In this document: positions 19,053 through 33,300 of the stretch, piece after piece | Numbering within the stretch: the first letter of the stretch is position 1 | How the letters are laid out: each line of letters starts with the position of its first letter | Source: Spisula solida | Lineage: Eukaryota; Mollusca; Bivalvia; Venerida; Mactridae | DNA length: 64,000 bases | Direction of reading: 5' to 3' | Assembly: GCA_947247005.1 (NCBI GenBank) | Contig: OX365957.1 | Span: 11,194,817 to 11,258,816 of the forward strand | Program-made: the position numbers and the translations under genes | Notes under the pieces: generated by a model | The model's input: the letters and a program-made list of their open reading frames with translations, nothing else | Told to the model about the DNA's origin: nothing | The model's database searches: none

Positions 19053-19606
19053 ATAGGCACATGGTTTATATTATCTGAGTGTACCCCATATACTGCACCT
19101 ATCAATGTTTTCCCCCAGGGGGGGGGGGGGGGAGCGGCGGGCTGACCCAGGGGAATTTGACTTTTTTTTTCAAAGTCTAAATTCCCACCCTAGAGCAAGG
19201 GCAATTTGTCAAAATCCCCTCACTGGGAGATGCTTTACATACCCCCGGGATCAAAATTTTGGCCAAAGTCAAAATTTCCCGGGATTCGGCACCATTCTGT
19301 CTGTCAAATTCCCACCTATCGGGAACAGCCTTCTGTCAAAAGTCCCGTGTATGCCCGCCGCTCCCCCCCCCCCCCTGGGGAAAAACATTGATAGGTGCAT
19401 ACAGAGAATGTAGTGTAGCGGCCATGTTTAGCCGCAACGGATATGACGTTACGAAAGCTAGTACATGTACCCAGTTTTTCTACAGTTGTCACAACAAACA
19501 CGGATACTGTTCCCGTGACGTCATATCCGTTGCGGGTAAACATGGCCGCTGCACTACCTTCTTCCTATATAGGTTACACTCTGATAATTTAAAACCACGT
19601 GCCTAT
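19053..19606. mobile_element. Nested inverted-repeat composite (three concentric or adjacent pairs)
   Basis: The outer pair is ATAGGCACATGGTTT..ATCTGAGTG with CACTCTGAT..AAACCACGTGCCTAT. An inner element at 19413-19556 has its own ends, GCGGCCATGTTTAGCCGCAA / complement. Between them a further pair, 'cacctatcaatgttttcccc' / complement, carries G12-13 and C11 runs. The outer+inner combination recurs at 34606-35040. Bases 19607-20500 show no other feature. Confidence 0.78.
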
Positions 19607-20520
19607 GTGCAGAATAGCCCCCCTGGGCCCTTACCAAAACTTTTGGAAATTCAATCACACATGCACCTGCATGTAGACATGTATGCCTATGGTAAGGTTA
19701 CCTTTAGGTGTGTAATGGTCTTATCTTGAAAGAAGTCGCACCATCAATGGATAGTACTATGTTGCTCAATGAGAAAAACACAAGGAGGAGTAACATCTTT
19801 TCCCAAGACTTCACAAGTTGCAGTAGCTGATGGTGGCTAAGAACTCGTGCTAGGCACATGTCCCGCATTAGGCACCCTCTTATTATTTGACCTAGTAAAT
19901 ACTCGTATACATATAGCCAAAACCAGAACTGTGAGTGATGTATATTTAAGTAATGATGACGTCATTGGTACTGTTGAGACATTGGACCGTCAAAATGAAG
20001 TTAAGTTTTTCCCGAATGGCTGAATTTGGAGCGTCCACGAAACGAACGCGTCGAGTTGAAGGGTAATTATGTAGAGTACAACTGAAACGTCACACCCGGT
20101 TTAGTTTATATTATTGTATTGCTCGGCCAGAACTTCATTGATTTCTCTTCGTATGTCACATGTAGACTTCCATACATGGGTATTGACATATACATGCGAT
20201 GAATTGGGAAACTTAGCCGTTTATAGTACATGATAATTTCTTTAATTTCAAACCGATGTCTGTGTTAACTGCGCTGTTTGAATGTATCACGCGGAGATCA
20301 TTTTGTGTAGCTCGATATATGTCTGTTTCGTACGTGTGGGCTTAGAAGTAAACACCGTGTACGGTATTCATCTCAATTTTAAATGATCTTAATCAGACAT
20401 TTAAATCCGCACGACACAAAAAGTACAAATTAAATGCATTCCAGGATTAGCATATTTACCGAGGGGGACGAATCATCTTAAACATCCGTATTCATTGCCC
20501 CTGCTGTGTCATACAATGTA

Positions 20521-20540
20521 CCCCCCCCCCCCCCCCCCCC
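20521..20540. repeat. Poly-C run
   Basis: Twenty consecutive C; a likely length-error site in the assembly. The surrounding ~1 kb (20000-21000) holds no recognisable gene or element. Confidence 0.9.
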
Positions 20541-21000
20541 TGAATGAACATATCACATTCGATCTACAACGCAGGACGCAGGAGATTTACTATGGTTTAA
20601 GTGTTTTCTCAATTTGTTAAATTATACAGAGTAACTTGTATTTAAACAGCGCACAAAAGAAATTGTTTTATGACCAGGCTTCAATGTTAATTCCGTTTGA
20701 ACGCTCCGTTTTATTGAAATTGTACGGCATGCTGGTTTGGTTGCTATGGAAACACAATACAGTGCATATATATAATTATACTCGTATACCGGTTTCATTT
20801 CTTGTTTACCTCTTACACTATACACGTAGTGTCCATACATAGCATATTGTGCTGCTTGCACAATTCAACAAGTTCAACTATATAACTTTATTACCGTCTG
20901 CTCGAATACCTACATGTATAGTCATATTGTAACACGGACGGGGGTCTCCTTTTGTTTACAACTATCTGATATCTTATAATACAATGTATTATACAATTAT

Positions 21001-21180
21001 GGACGATAGTCCAGTGGGAAACACTCTAGACTACCAGGTCCCTAGTTCGAATTACCAGGTACCTAGTTCGAATCCCTTATGCGCCACTTCATTTTCAGGA
21101 ACGCTTTTCAGTGTTTCCCATTCACTTATGGAGGTGACTGACTGGTTGTATCGGGCTGTATTAAGGCAAAATTAAAGAAA
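21001..21180 (+). mobile_element. tRNA-derived SINE, B-box duplicated
   Basis: Two tandem B-box-like segments (TAGTTCGAATTACC and TAGTTCGAATCCC) are followed by GCTTTTCAGTGTTTCCCA, shared with the SINE at 36049-36375, and an A-rich end (aaaattaaagaaa). Confidence 0.6.
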
Positions 21181-21420
21181 CAATGAGTTATTCGGGAAGA
21201 GCAAACTAGGGTATCGCAGTCGATCCCGATTTCTGGAACCACAAACAGTTATTGTCTCTCCCACGAGGCTGGAGATCGTTGAGCAATTGAACGGATGGGG
21301 CGAATGATAATAAAGTCCTAGTCAATCAAAAACAAACAATACGATGTAGGTTTGATCTTAAATACTGTCATGCACATACGATTCAATGCCATACAGAAGA
21401 GGTGGATGCGCCTAACCTCA

Positions 21421-21842
21421 ACACGTACAACAGACAGACACAAAATGTACTGACCGTATCTCTACAAAAAGGATAGTTCAAAACAGAGGTAGGCAACATA
21501 ACAGACAGACACAAAATGTACCGACCGTATCTCTACAAAAAGGATAGTTCAAATCAAAGGTAGGCAACACAACAGACAGACACATGTACCGACCGTATCT
21601 CTAAAAAAAGGATAGTTTAAAACGAAGGTGGGCAACATAACAGACAGACACAAAATGTACCGACCGTATTTCTACAAAAAGGATAGTTCAAAACATAGGT
21701 AGGCAGCAGACAGACACATGTACCGACCGTATTTCTACAAAAAGGATAGTTCAAAACAAAGGTGGGCAACACACCAAACAGACACAAAATGTACCGATCG
21801 TATCTCTTAAAAAGGGATAGTTTAAAACAACGGTGGACAATG
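21421..21842. repeat. ~60-70-bp tandem repeat, 6 copies
   Basis: Units of 'acagacagacacaaaatg'+'taccgaccgtatctct'+'acaaaaaggatagtt'+'caaaacaaaggtaggcaac', with small length differences. Intergenic; open frames across it are repeat artefacts. Confidence 0.92.
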
Positions 21843-22054
21843 CCGTGCGTGCTACGGTACAAGGACTGGTACTGACTTTGGTCAATAATGATACGTGTAA
21901 ATACAAGCAAATTACGTACATAGCTGTTCATTCAGCAGTATGGTATGGTCTTAATTATATTGCGGTCAACGTGAACTTTCGGATGTTTTTGCTTTCTTCT
22001 GTCAATAAAATATTGCAACGCGACAAAGACCGATGGGATCCGCATAAAATAAAA

Positions 22055-22130
22055 ACTAATTTACGGTTTACATCTGCGTAGGTTGTTACGCAACATTACT
22101 GGCTGACCGGTTTACTATTGCAAAGGCAAA
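22055..22130. repeat. Short dispersed repeat shared with 37026-37112
   Basis: 'ttacgcaa'..'actg.ctgacc.gtttactattgcaaagg' recurs at 37026-37112. The stretch 22131-23439 has no further recognisable feature apart from AT-rich sequence. Confidence 0.55.
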
Positions 22131-23439
22131 TTATGGCGTTTCAAGTTCAATGTGTTTTGGGCAGTAATGTTTTGCTCAAAGACCAGCTATATTTGAACTA
22201 CTTGGTACCGTGTATGTTGCTGAATGTCCCGGAGTTGGTTACTGTAAGAGCAACTTAAACTAACAAAATTAAGTTGACTTATTGGCGTCCTTTATATTGT
22301 CACGTGAGTTACTAATGTTTTTTTTAACTTGCTCATTGTCCTCTACCAGTCTTATATGAGCCAATGTCCAGATCAACCAATGAAACCGCGGTGTTTTGGT
22401 AATATAATATCCAAACTCCTGCAACAAAAATATGCACAAGTTGCTCAATGTCCAAATTTGAGATAACCATATTTCTAAACTAACACATCAACGTTAATGT
22501 TAAGATGGAAGAATGAAGAAGAATAGAAGAACAGAGTTTATTGCAAGACAATATTGCCCATGAACATATAATACATACATACAATGCACAAATATAACAA
22601 AAGTAATGCATACATGACATAAAAAAAACTTCCGGTGTTATGATAATTAATCAGAAAAAGGTTATACAAAGTTTATCAACATAAATAGGAGACATCGTAT
22701 AGAAGTTAAGTCATCTTCTTACATAAATTATAATGGAGAAATTTGGAGAAAAGTGTTTAGCTGTCAAAATAATCAAAATAGCTTTATAAACATTTAAATC
22801 ATAATAATTTGTATGCAGTATTGATTATTATCTCTTATTTCCATACTTTTGTCCATACTTTGAATGAATATATTGGGTAGAATGAAGCCATTGTACTACA
22901 TCTACTTTTTTAAATTTTTAAAATCTGTTTACAAAACGATATTTGACAAAGTCAAATGTTCAACCCTCATTTTCTCCAAAACATGATTCTGTCACTTTGA
23001 TCATTGTGGACTATGTAAGTGTATGCGGTTCTTTTATAGACGAGTGTTGTTGTAGCAATCGACGCAAATCTCATACATTGTAATTGAAGCGCACACATTG
23101 TAAAAACCCACTTCAACCATTCAGTTTGTTTACAATTACATAATGTAAATTGTGCAGTGTTGAAATGTTTTTATGGAAACTAAATACAAACATATTTGAA
23201 TGCATGTTTGTGTAAAATAAAACGTTACGATGGCTGTGATGATGTAGAACATAAAAAATATAAATAGAAATGTCAAGTGTTAAATTATTATTTATCCTAA
23301 TTTCTTGAAATTTATTTATCAAAATACATGTATACAGCAATACTAGGGCTGAAGTTAAAATGACAAACGGTGGCTGAACGGCTGAATTGCTGAAAAAACT
23401 TTTGAGGTTAGGTATTTAAAAGTTGAATGTCATTTATAG

Positions 23440-23613
<174 letters not shown>

Positions 23614-24038
23614 CAACTGCGTAAAAATGACGAAAAAGTGCAAGCATATTTTCACTTTTTTTAATCAAACGGCATAATCATCAGGGACTTGGTTTGCTTT
23701 GTTCCAAGCAAGACAGAAATTCTGAGACATTTTACATGCTTTGTCATTGAACGTTATGAATTAATGTATATACATGTACAGTTTTTTAAAACCATATGTA
23801 ATAAATGGCCCATACGTTTTAAGGGGTAGGGTCTTTATAAGATTAAATCACACGTTTATAAAAAAATACGACACACATCCTCTTTAAGATAGTTGTCCAT
23901 CAGTACAGATGTTGTCTGGAAATACCAGGGTGACACGAGGAACAACAAAATATGTCTCATAAAACCTGAACTGCTGGATTACAGCCAGCTTATCTGTTAA
24001 CCAATACATATTGCACACTATTGAATACTATACTTTGT

Positions 24039-24046
24039 ATAAATAC
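24039..24046 (+). promoter_or_regulatory. Candidate TATA box upstream of contactin
   Basis: TATAAATA about 290 bp before the contactin start codon, on the correct strand. Supported only by sequence match and position. Confidence 0.3.
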
Positions 24047-24334
24047 GCGTTATTAAAGCAGTCGTGGGGAGTGTTTTACCGCGTTTACTCTAAGCAGACA
24101 AACTTCACTTTCAGTATGAAAAACGTATTTATATAATATGCAACCCGATCGTTTAGCTTGTAAATATCAGTAACAAAGAGGTTCACGAAGTTGCTCCACT
24201 ATATCACTCACTAGTACCCCTTCCCCCCACACATGTACACGCACCACCCCGCGCCAGCTCAGCAATTCATCTCGCTACTGATTTTGAAAAAGCAATTCCC
24301 ACTGATACTCAGATTGTGGTTGTGAACACCAAAT

Positions 24335-24395
24335 ATGAAGTTGTGGATTTTATACTCGGTTTTTTATTTATGGATTAAAAATGTCACTGCTATAG
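24335..24395 (+). CDS. Cont: Contactin exon 1, signal peptide
   Basis: ATG then KLWILYSVFYLWIKNVTAI: one Lys, a hydrophobic core, then a polar end, with the donor G|GTAAG directly after. Joins exon 2 (GCPTDW..) in phase 1, placing the first cysteine of the lectin domain right after the signal. Confidence 0.9.
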
Positions 24396-27300
24396 GTAAG
24401 AATCTGAGTAATAAAAAGATATTATCTTATCGGACTGGGATGGCAACACTTTGTGGGCTGTATTATTATTTCATTCGGATTTAACGCTGTTTCGCAACAT
24501 TTTCCACAGCTATAGTATATATACGGCGTCTGATTCACCTAACCTGTTTTCCGAGATTTACCAACTTACACTTTAGCCTAAGAGCTGAGGGCGATTTATT
24601 CAAAATTGGAGTCCATCTCTTAAACTTGCACCACAGTTGGACATATGACCGAACATTAAGAAAATCCATTTCTTACAAATTTCCTCTTTCACAACCGCTC
24701 AGCATCCAAGATGGCGTCCAAGATGGCCGCCATTTTTACGCGAAAATGGTACTGAACGCTTATTTGTGCATGAAATGAATTGTTTTCTCACAAATATGTT
24801 TCAAAATGTACTTATAAGTTGAAAAATGAATGGAAGACACACTTTTATCTGTTTTAATAGTAAATTTCGGCATTTTGGAAAAGCTATGACCCATATAGAG
24901 GCCCAAAATTGGCTATTTTTAGGGTATTTTTCTTAATTTTGTATTGTCAATAACTTAAAAGTACATTTATGACTGTACATTTTACCTTTAATTGGTTTCA
25001 TTTATTCTATATATTTAGTGTGAAAAATATGTTGTGAAAGAGGAAATTTGTAAGAAATGGATTTTCTTAATGTTCGGTCATATGTCCAACTGTGGTGCAA
25101 GTTTAAGAGATGGACTCCAATTTTGAATAAATCGCCCTCAGCTCTTAGGCTACTTTCACAAGGAACCAGCATCGTCTCCACATAAACATCGTGGAGGAAA
25201 ATCTATAAACTTTTTATAAACTTATAATCGTATTTGTACTTTCATTTGTGGCGGTCTGGGTAATTATCAAGTATTTTATACGAATGAGGGGCAAAAAGTG
25301 TCTGGACAGTTGACTTTATTGAAACTTTAATTGATCAATTTAAAAACGATGAACAATTATTAAAGATTTCGCAATCTCAGGTTATTTTTAAAAGGATGTT
25401 TGTAAAAAATGTAGCACAATTTAATTTATAAATCTGGCTTGGAGAAACCTTTTTCTAAACACCCATTGGTTTATATGCCGAGGGTGTTGTTTTGGAGAGG
25501 TGAACTGTATAGTAAACCTCAGGAATAAAATGACCATGTTTTTAAATAGAGGTTGTTGCTCAAAGAAGGGTTGCTCAAAGAAGGGTTGCGCTCGAGAGGT
25601 GGCACTGATACAATTATGTATAACAAAAATGCTTAAATACTTCCAATTGTTAAGCAACATGCAATAAAACCAATGTAGAGTATGAGTTCACGTAACAATT
25701 TTCTGTATGTATACTACAGAACTAAAACAATTACATGCAATCATTTTGCAACAACTGTACTAGTCTTAAACTGAGTGTATACAGAACTAAAACAATTTCA
25801 TGCAATCATTTTGCAACAACTGTACTAGTCTTAAACTGAGTGTATACAGAACTAAAACAATTTCATGCAATCATTTTGCAACAACTGTACTAGTCTTAAA
25901 CGGAGTGTATACAGAACGAAAACAATTACATGCAATCATTTTGCAACAACTGTACTAGTCTTAAACTGTGTGTATACAGAACTAAAACAATTACATGCAA
26001 TCATTTTGCAACAACTGTACTAGTCTTAAACTGAGTGTATCATACAGAACGAAAACAATTACATGCAATCGCTGTCCAACATTTTGTGTAGTCTAACCAG
26101 AGCTTTAGCTGTATTCTCTTTGTTGTATAAACAGGCTGTCCAACAGACTGGGTATCGTACCAGGATACTTGTTACCTGTTCCAGGACGATGAGCTGAGAG
26201 TGTTTGCCGAGGCTGATGCAGCATGCTGGGTAATATAATCATTTACAGTCTAATTTGTTTCATCCTGACCACTTCCGATCAAACACTACCTCACAGACCA
26301 TCCATTATTTCCTATTTTATTTGATTACCTGCATTGTTACATCGCCTCCCTACCGACGACAACATTGGTTGTTTACATAAATATTTCGTTGTTTGAATGT
26401 ATCAAATCAAGACATGCAATTGAATGATAATCGAGAAGTTCTTAATTGGATTAGAAGTTTTGGTCTAAAAGGTTCGGATATGGGGAATTCTTAGGGGGTG
26501 GGGGAATTCTCAAGTTTCTGAAAGTTCTCTGGGACGGGAACGTTATACCTTTCTAAAAAATATCTCAAATGTGGAAACGTTTTATAGAAAGCGAACTTCT
26601 CAATGTTGAGAAGTTCTCAAGCTTGGACTAGTAAGTTCTCAAGATGAGGAAGTTTTAAGGTGGGGGAGTTCGAAAGGTCGAGGACGTTCTCAATGTGTTG
26701 AACGTTCATAAGATGAGTATAGTTCTGAGGTTGGAGGAGGGCACAGGGGGTTACTGAACCATGAAACATCAAAACACGTAAAATGTACGATACATTGACG
26801 GGTATGTGCAAATTATGTTAAGGTTAGGTCAGTTGGAATTTTAAGTGGATCGTCAAATTCAAAAGACACAAAATAATGCGATGTTTCAATCAATAACATT
26901 GTAGTTAACTTTTAAAAACGCTTAGTAGCACTTTTTGATAACTTTGGTCATTTTATGGGCAAGGGGAGGTAAACCGTTGGAAAATGCCTTTCAGTGGCCA
27001 AAAGTCGGCGATTCTAAACCTAAATTGGGCTTTATTCGTATCATTGTTTTCTTTACTACCTGTCTTGGTAATAAGCACATATACTTGAACACGAACTTGA
27101 CCAGTCAAGCGGTCACACACCTGCATTAACAACCTGACAAACTCCCGATGAACACAAGGCAAAATGTGAAACATCAACTTTTGCTCATGTCATAATTTGA
27201 TTATTCTGTAAGTGTGATCAGATTGTAATATAATCAATTGAGTTGTCTTTCCACATATCCAAGCTACATATGTTCAGCATGACCTACCACTTATTGACCG

Positions 27301-30300
27301 AGCTATGGGTTTCTTATATATATGCACACTTATAATATTTGCTAAGTGTATGTCATTATACTGTTGTCGTAATCCGTATATTATCCTTAATTATGCCGAG
27401 CATAGCCTTTATTTGTCAGTAAGGTTTCAGCTGAAATATGGCAGGAAAATGAGTCCAACATGCCGGTTATCCTATTAAACTATGAGCATTCTGCCTCGTA
27501 CATGTACATTTCAGTCACATGGGGCACGATTAGTTTCCATTGAAACACAGAAGGAAGACGAATTCATCGCACACTGGCTTCAAGCAAACATACTCTCATG
27601 GTAAATAGTTCTAAGTTTTTGCACAAACACATCATGTCAACAGGTTCCATTGAAAGGTCATAACTTTGTTACTATTAGGATTTTTGTTAAATAGAGGATA
27701 TTTGTTTGTTTTGATTGAATATGGTTTATATCTCATCGTGACGTGATAAAATTCAATATTTTCAAGAGCGCGTAGCGCGAGTGAAAATATTAAAATTTTA
27801 TCACTACAAGATGAGATATTAACCATATTCAATCAAAACAAACAAATATTCTATTTATTTAATGTTTTTATGGTGTCAAAACTGGTACTATTTATGCCAA
27901 ATTACCACTGTGGTTAGGCTACGTATGAATATGTTATTCCATTAATATTTTTCACTTCAAAATCCGCCATCTTGGATTATGGTGAATATGTGAAAACGAC
28001 TTTTTTGAGAATTTTGCATTAAATCATACACTAACTTGTAGGAAATGGTCTAACTAAGAATAAAAACCCCCACATGACATGTTTCCGTTCAGTAATAAAA
28101 AAGTTACAGACATTTTAGTGTTTAGATTTTGGTAAATTAAAGTAGTCCCTGTGAAGGGGCGGAGCTTATATCAGTCACATTGTAGGTGATAACCAGTGAC
28201 TGATATAGGTTTTATTTCACTGATAGAACTCCATATCTCATCAGTTAGCATTAAATAAAATTCTTTATTATGTACATGAAAGATGGATTCAACAGAATAA
28301 AAAAGCAAAATAAACAAATTATACCTGACATACCAATAAACATATGGTGTTTTAACAATATGTATCCAGTCACTACCGGCAAAATCTGCCAGTCAAAGGG
28401 GTGCCGATTAAACTTAGCTACAATCGGTCACCTGGTCATGTGACTAGTGATAATCCGTCACCTTACCGCGTGATCTGACGGACTTCTTCTTATATGAGAG
28501 TCGCCGGTTGCAATTCCGTGCCCGAGGGTGAGGTTTCCTATCCTAAATGAGCTGGTGGTTGATCGGTTATTTTCTTACCTTTTCTTACCTGCGTCTACAC
28601 GACGTCTATCAAGATGTCCGACGTCGTCGTTTATCGTGACGTCAGGGAACGAACGTGATGTTGCGCGCTAGTTAATAAAAGAGTAACAATATAGTCCCGA
28701 GTTTGATCCCCTTACTGAGCAGATTAAGCGACTGGATAAATAGAATAATAGGTTAGTGCCGCGAATGAATAATAGTTTATCCGGCTCGGCTGCGGAAATT
28801 ATCGGATTCACCTTCGGCTCACCCGATAAATTTCTCCGCCTTGCCAGATAAACTTTTTCATCCACGGCACTAACCTATTATTCTCTATTTCAACTCCAAG
28901 TGGACTAATACGTATTAACAGCAATTATAGATAAACGGACACACAATGACTAGCAATAATACATCTGTTGATATGGTGGATTTGGATGGATTTTCAGACA
29001 ATAGCTTGTCTGGGAATTGCATTAACGAGAATAGAGAAAATCTATTTGATATTTATGTCAGTGAAACAAGTGCAAATATTTGTATCAAATTCTTTAAAAC
29101 ATCTACATACAAAGAAATTTTAGAAATGATGCAGTACTAGAACTAACCAAAGATGACACTGGACTTACAACAATCACTACTGTATCAAAAAAAGGTTGTT
29201 ATCACAATTTACCAAACAAAGACTATGTTAGTTCTACGATCTGGCTGCATGCTATGGAAAGACAAAACTTTCAAATGTCTATCAACCAAACTGAAACCAT
29301 CAATAAATGTGGAACAAAAGACATGTACCACAGCATCAAATGGGGAGACTGTCCAAAAACATTACCGGAAGTCAAAATCTACAGGTCTTCAAAGTACAAT
29401 AGTATCCAAAATAGCTGGTCCACCATTAAATATTGACCTGGTGAAACTAGGAAAGGAGTTGCGTAAAAGCCAGAAAAATAGCAAAGAATGGTAGGCCTCT
29501 AGTCGATGAAGACTATTTCATCCAGGAGAAGAGTGAAATACTCCAAAATTCCGATAAACGAAGATCAACAGGAACACGACCAATCAACAACATGTATAAC
29601 AATGCATTTACCCAATCACGCTTCACTCCAGATGACTTATCTTCGATCAGCTCAGACTATTCTGTTGATGAGGAACAAACGGAACAAAGTGTATAAGTTC
29701 ATCAAGACTTTGCAACTCAAAACTATCAATGAAAAGGAAACATCTACCGCAAACTTACAGACTACAGAAAATTTACAACTGCATCAAAAGAACCAAGAGC
29801 ATATCAAAGAAATCTTCAACACCAGGTCCGAAAATAAAAAACTTAAATCAATAAATGACGATCAACATAAAGATGTCTGATCTCGCGGAAAAAGCTGAGA
29901 AGCTTAAAAAGACACTTGGCAATACGCAAGCGAAGGTCAGTGAACAAGCAAAACAAATAACATATCTATCAGAAAAGCTCAAAACACAAAGAAAAACGTC
30001 AACTCGTTACCATGACTTCATCACAAAATATTGAAATAAGAACATTAGAAACAACAATGAACAACGAATTTGCATCCCTCAAGTTTAATTTTAATGAATT
30101 AAAACAGCAGATGACACGTAAAGCTACATTATCAGACATACAAATGCTCAGAGAAGAACCAACATATCAGCAAACATCCACTCCAAATACAAAAAGTTCA
30201 GGTGCTCATACACAACAGTCAATTAAAGTAAAACCAAAGGTACTGATTATGGGTGACTCAGTGATACGTGTACTTAAAACATCCGATATGGCAGATCCAG

Positions 30301-33300
30301 ACCAATCCTGGTGCCAAATTGACCACCATCAATGATAGCTTGATTTCTCTACAAGAACAACACAACAACCTGCATACATTTGACTCAATCGTCATTCATG
30401 CCGGAAATAATGACATTTCAAACGCTGAATAACCAAAAGCTATTCTTCAACACTTCCAGGAACTAGTAAAAAATATAAAGAAACATCATGACCAACCAAA
30501 CATTGTTATATCCTCCATAATACCAAAGAAATATGACAGACATTCTACAACAAACATCCAATGTATCAACAAATAACTCCAGACGTCCTGTACAGAGGAA
30601 TGTCTGAGATTTAAAGACAACACAACACACTTCATATTCAATGACACATCTGCAGACAGAATTCTCTACCGAGATGAAGTTCATTTATCTTGGAAAGGTG
30701 CAGCAGTACTTACAAATCAAATAAAAACAACCCTACATAGCACATACAACATACTTCAAAAACAACAACCTGCTGTAAAATTTCATCAGGACCAGAAATG
30801 GACCAAATATCAGCGCTATCCTCGACAACAATACCGCAGATAGATACTACCATCGACGCCTCATTGTTGATAATGGACAACAATGAAACTACACGAGAAC
30901 CTCAACTTAAAATTCTCGAACAACCACAACATATTGAAAATCAGAACCCAGTCATTCCCGCTACTTTTATGAACAATTCTTCACATTCTAACAACTACAG
31001 CAAAGAACACGAGGATGCCAATTCACCAGATGGCATATTCTTCAGTAAACAAGGACTTAACTTTTTCCACCTTAATATTTATTATTTGTGTCCAAAATTT
31101 AATAAACTGAAAATTTTATTGGCTGAAATCGATATATTGTGTCTATGTCTATGTGAAACATTTCTAAACAAACAACTTGATGATAAGGAATTTCAAATAA
31201 ATAATTGCAACCTCTTTTGACGTGATAGACCAACTAATGGAGGAGGTTTGGGAACTTAATTATGTCAGCTGCAAATACCATTGTGATCAGAGACTCGATC
31301 TCGACCGTGAACAATTAGAGGCAATATGGCTAGAAATTAAGGTATCCAAACAGAAACCATCTATTTTCGGATATATCTGTAGACCACCATCATCAAATAA
31401 CAATTGGAATACTGAACTTGAAAACATTTTGGAACAATTATTTGGAGAAAACAAAGAAAATATTTTGTCAGGAGACTTTAATTATAACATTGTGAACTCT
31501 GAAATTGTTAATAATTCATGGAAAAATATAACTCATGCATTTAATTTGAAACAACTGATAAACCCACCAAAGTAACTTCAAATACTTCAACTATTATAGA
31601 TCATGTATACACCAATACACCATGCAATATTGTTGATGTTCAAATACCTATAGTTACTCTGAGCGACCACTACCCTGTATGCTTCACACGTAAAACGTCA
31701 TCTAATAACAGCAATGGTTCAATCCATAAAATAATAACGTACAGAAATATGAACACATTTAATGAAAATGACTTTCTGCAGTCATTAGACAGCCAACCTT
31801 GGTCAGTCATAGAAATATATGATGATCCTGATGACACCTTGGATTGTTTCATTGACCTTTTTACGAATACTCTAAATTCACATGCTCCAGTTAAACAAAA
31901 ATGTGTTAAGAGTGTTAATTTGCCCGACTGGTTTAATTCTGACATTGCTAAGGGAATAAAGAAACGAGACAGTGCTAAGGTATCAAATGATACAGTCAAC
32001 TACCAATACTGGCGCAACAAACTAAAAATCTGTATATCCAATGCAAAAAAAGCTTTTTATAATACTACAATTAATGACAATAAAAACAATCCCAAGAAAC
32101 TTTCAAAATTGGAGAAATCTGAAAGATTTAACAGGAAAATCAACCAAGCACCAAACCAACTTTATAACACACACAGCAGGCAATCTAATTCAGGATCCAC
32201 AAACAACAGCTGAAATTTTCGACCACTTTTTTACAAACATCTTCAAAATGGCTCCAACCGAATGCTGCAACATTACACAAAGAGAGCAAAGTGCACTACA
32301 AGATGGGTGCAGATATCATATCTAAACCTCTAACTTACATCTTTAACCAAAGTATTTCAAAATCCAGCTTTCCACAACTTTTCAAAAGAGCAAAAGTAAT
32401 TCCAATCTATAAGAAGGGAAGTAAATATGATACAGACAACTACCGTCCTATGTCTATTCGTCCTATACTGTCAAAAATTATTGAAACCCATGCAAGTGAT
32501 AATTTGAAAATATACATTGAGAACAACTCTCTCATTCACAAGACCCAATCAGGTTTTCGCTCAAATCACTCCTGTGAAACGGTTTTAAATTCTGTTGTTG
32601 ACACATGGATAAATGCCATAAATGATAATAAACTTGTTGGAACTGTGTTCTTGGATTTATCAAAGGCGTTTGATTTGATAAACCATACACTTCTTTTTGA
32701 TAAAATGATAGAATACCACATTTCAAGTCCATCACTTCAGTGGTTTCAATCTTATTTGTCGGACCGATCCCAACAAGTGTATATTCAAGGCAAGCTTTCG
32801 ACTTCTCTTGAAATAACATCAGGAGTACCCCAAGGATTTGTCCTTGGGTCAATACTATTTATCCTTTATATTAATGATCTACCTCTGCATGTAAAACAAT
32901 ATTCTACTAACATGTTTGCCGTTGACACTACGATATCTGCACTTGGGTCATCCATTAATACTGTCTGTCACACTTTACAAACTAGCCTTGACACGGTAGA
33001 TGAATGGTGTCGTAGGAATTCAATGACACAAAATCCTCAAAAGACTAAAGCAATGATTATCTCACCCTCAAACACTATCTACACAACAATAAATACAAGC
33101 AATATCCATAACCTGGTTTTACAAAACCAGAACATATATTTCACTGAAGTCGAAAGATTGCTAGGTGTCCATGTTGATCTGGACCATCCAAGTTAAAAAT
33201 ATACTTAAGAAATGCAATTCTCTGCTGTATCTGCTTTTAAGAATAAAGCAGTATCTTAGTATTCACATGAGAAAATTTTTCTTCAATGCTTATATCTTGC

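Noticed and set aside
19105..19413. 100-codon open frame with proline/glycine runs
   Set aside because: It crosses G and C homopolymers of an inverted-repeat element and overlaps open frames on the other strand.
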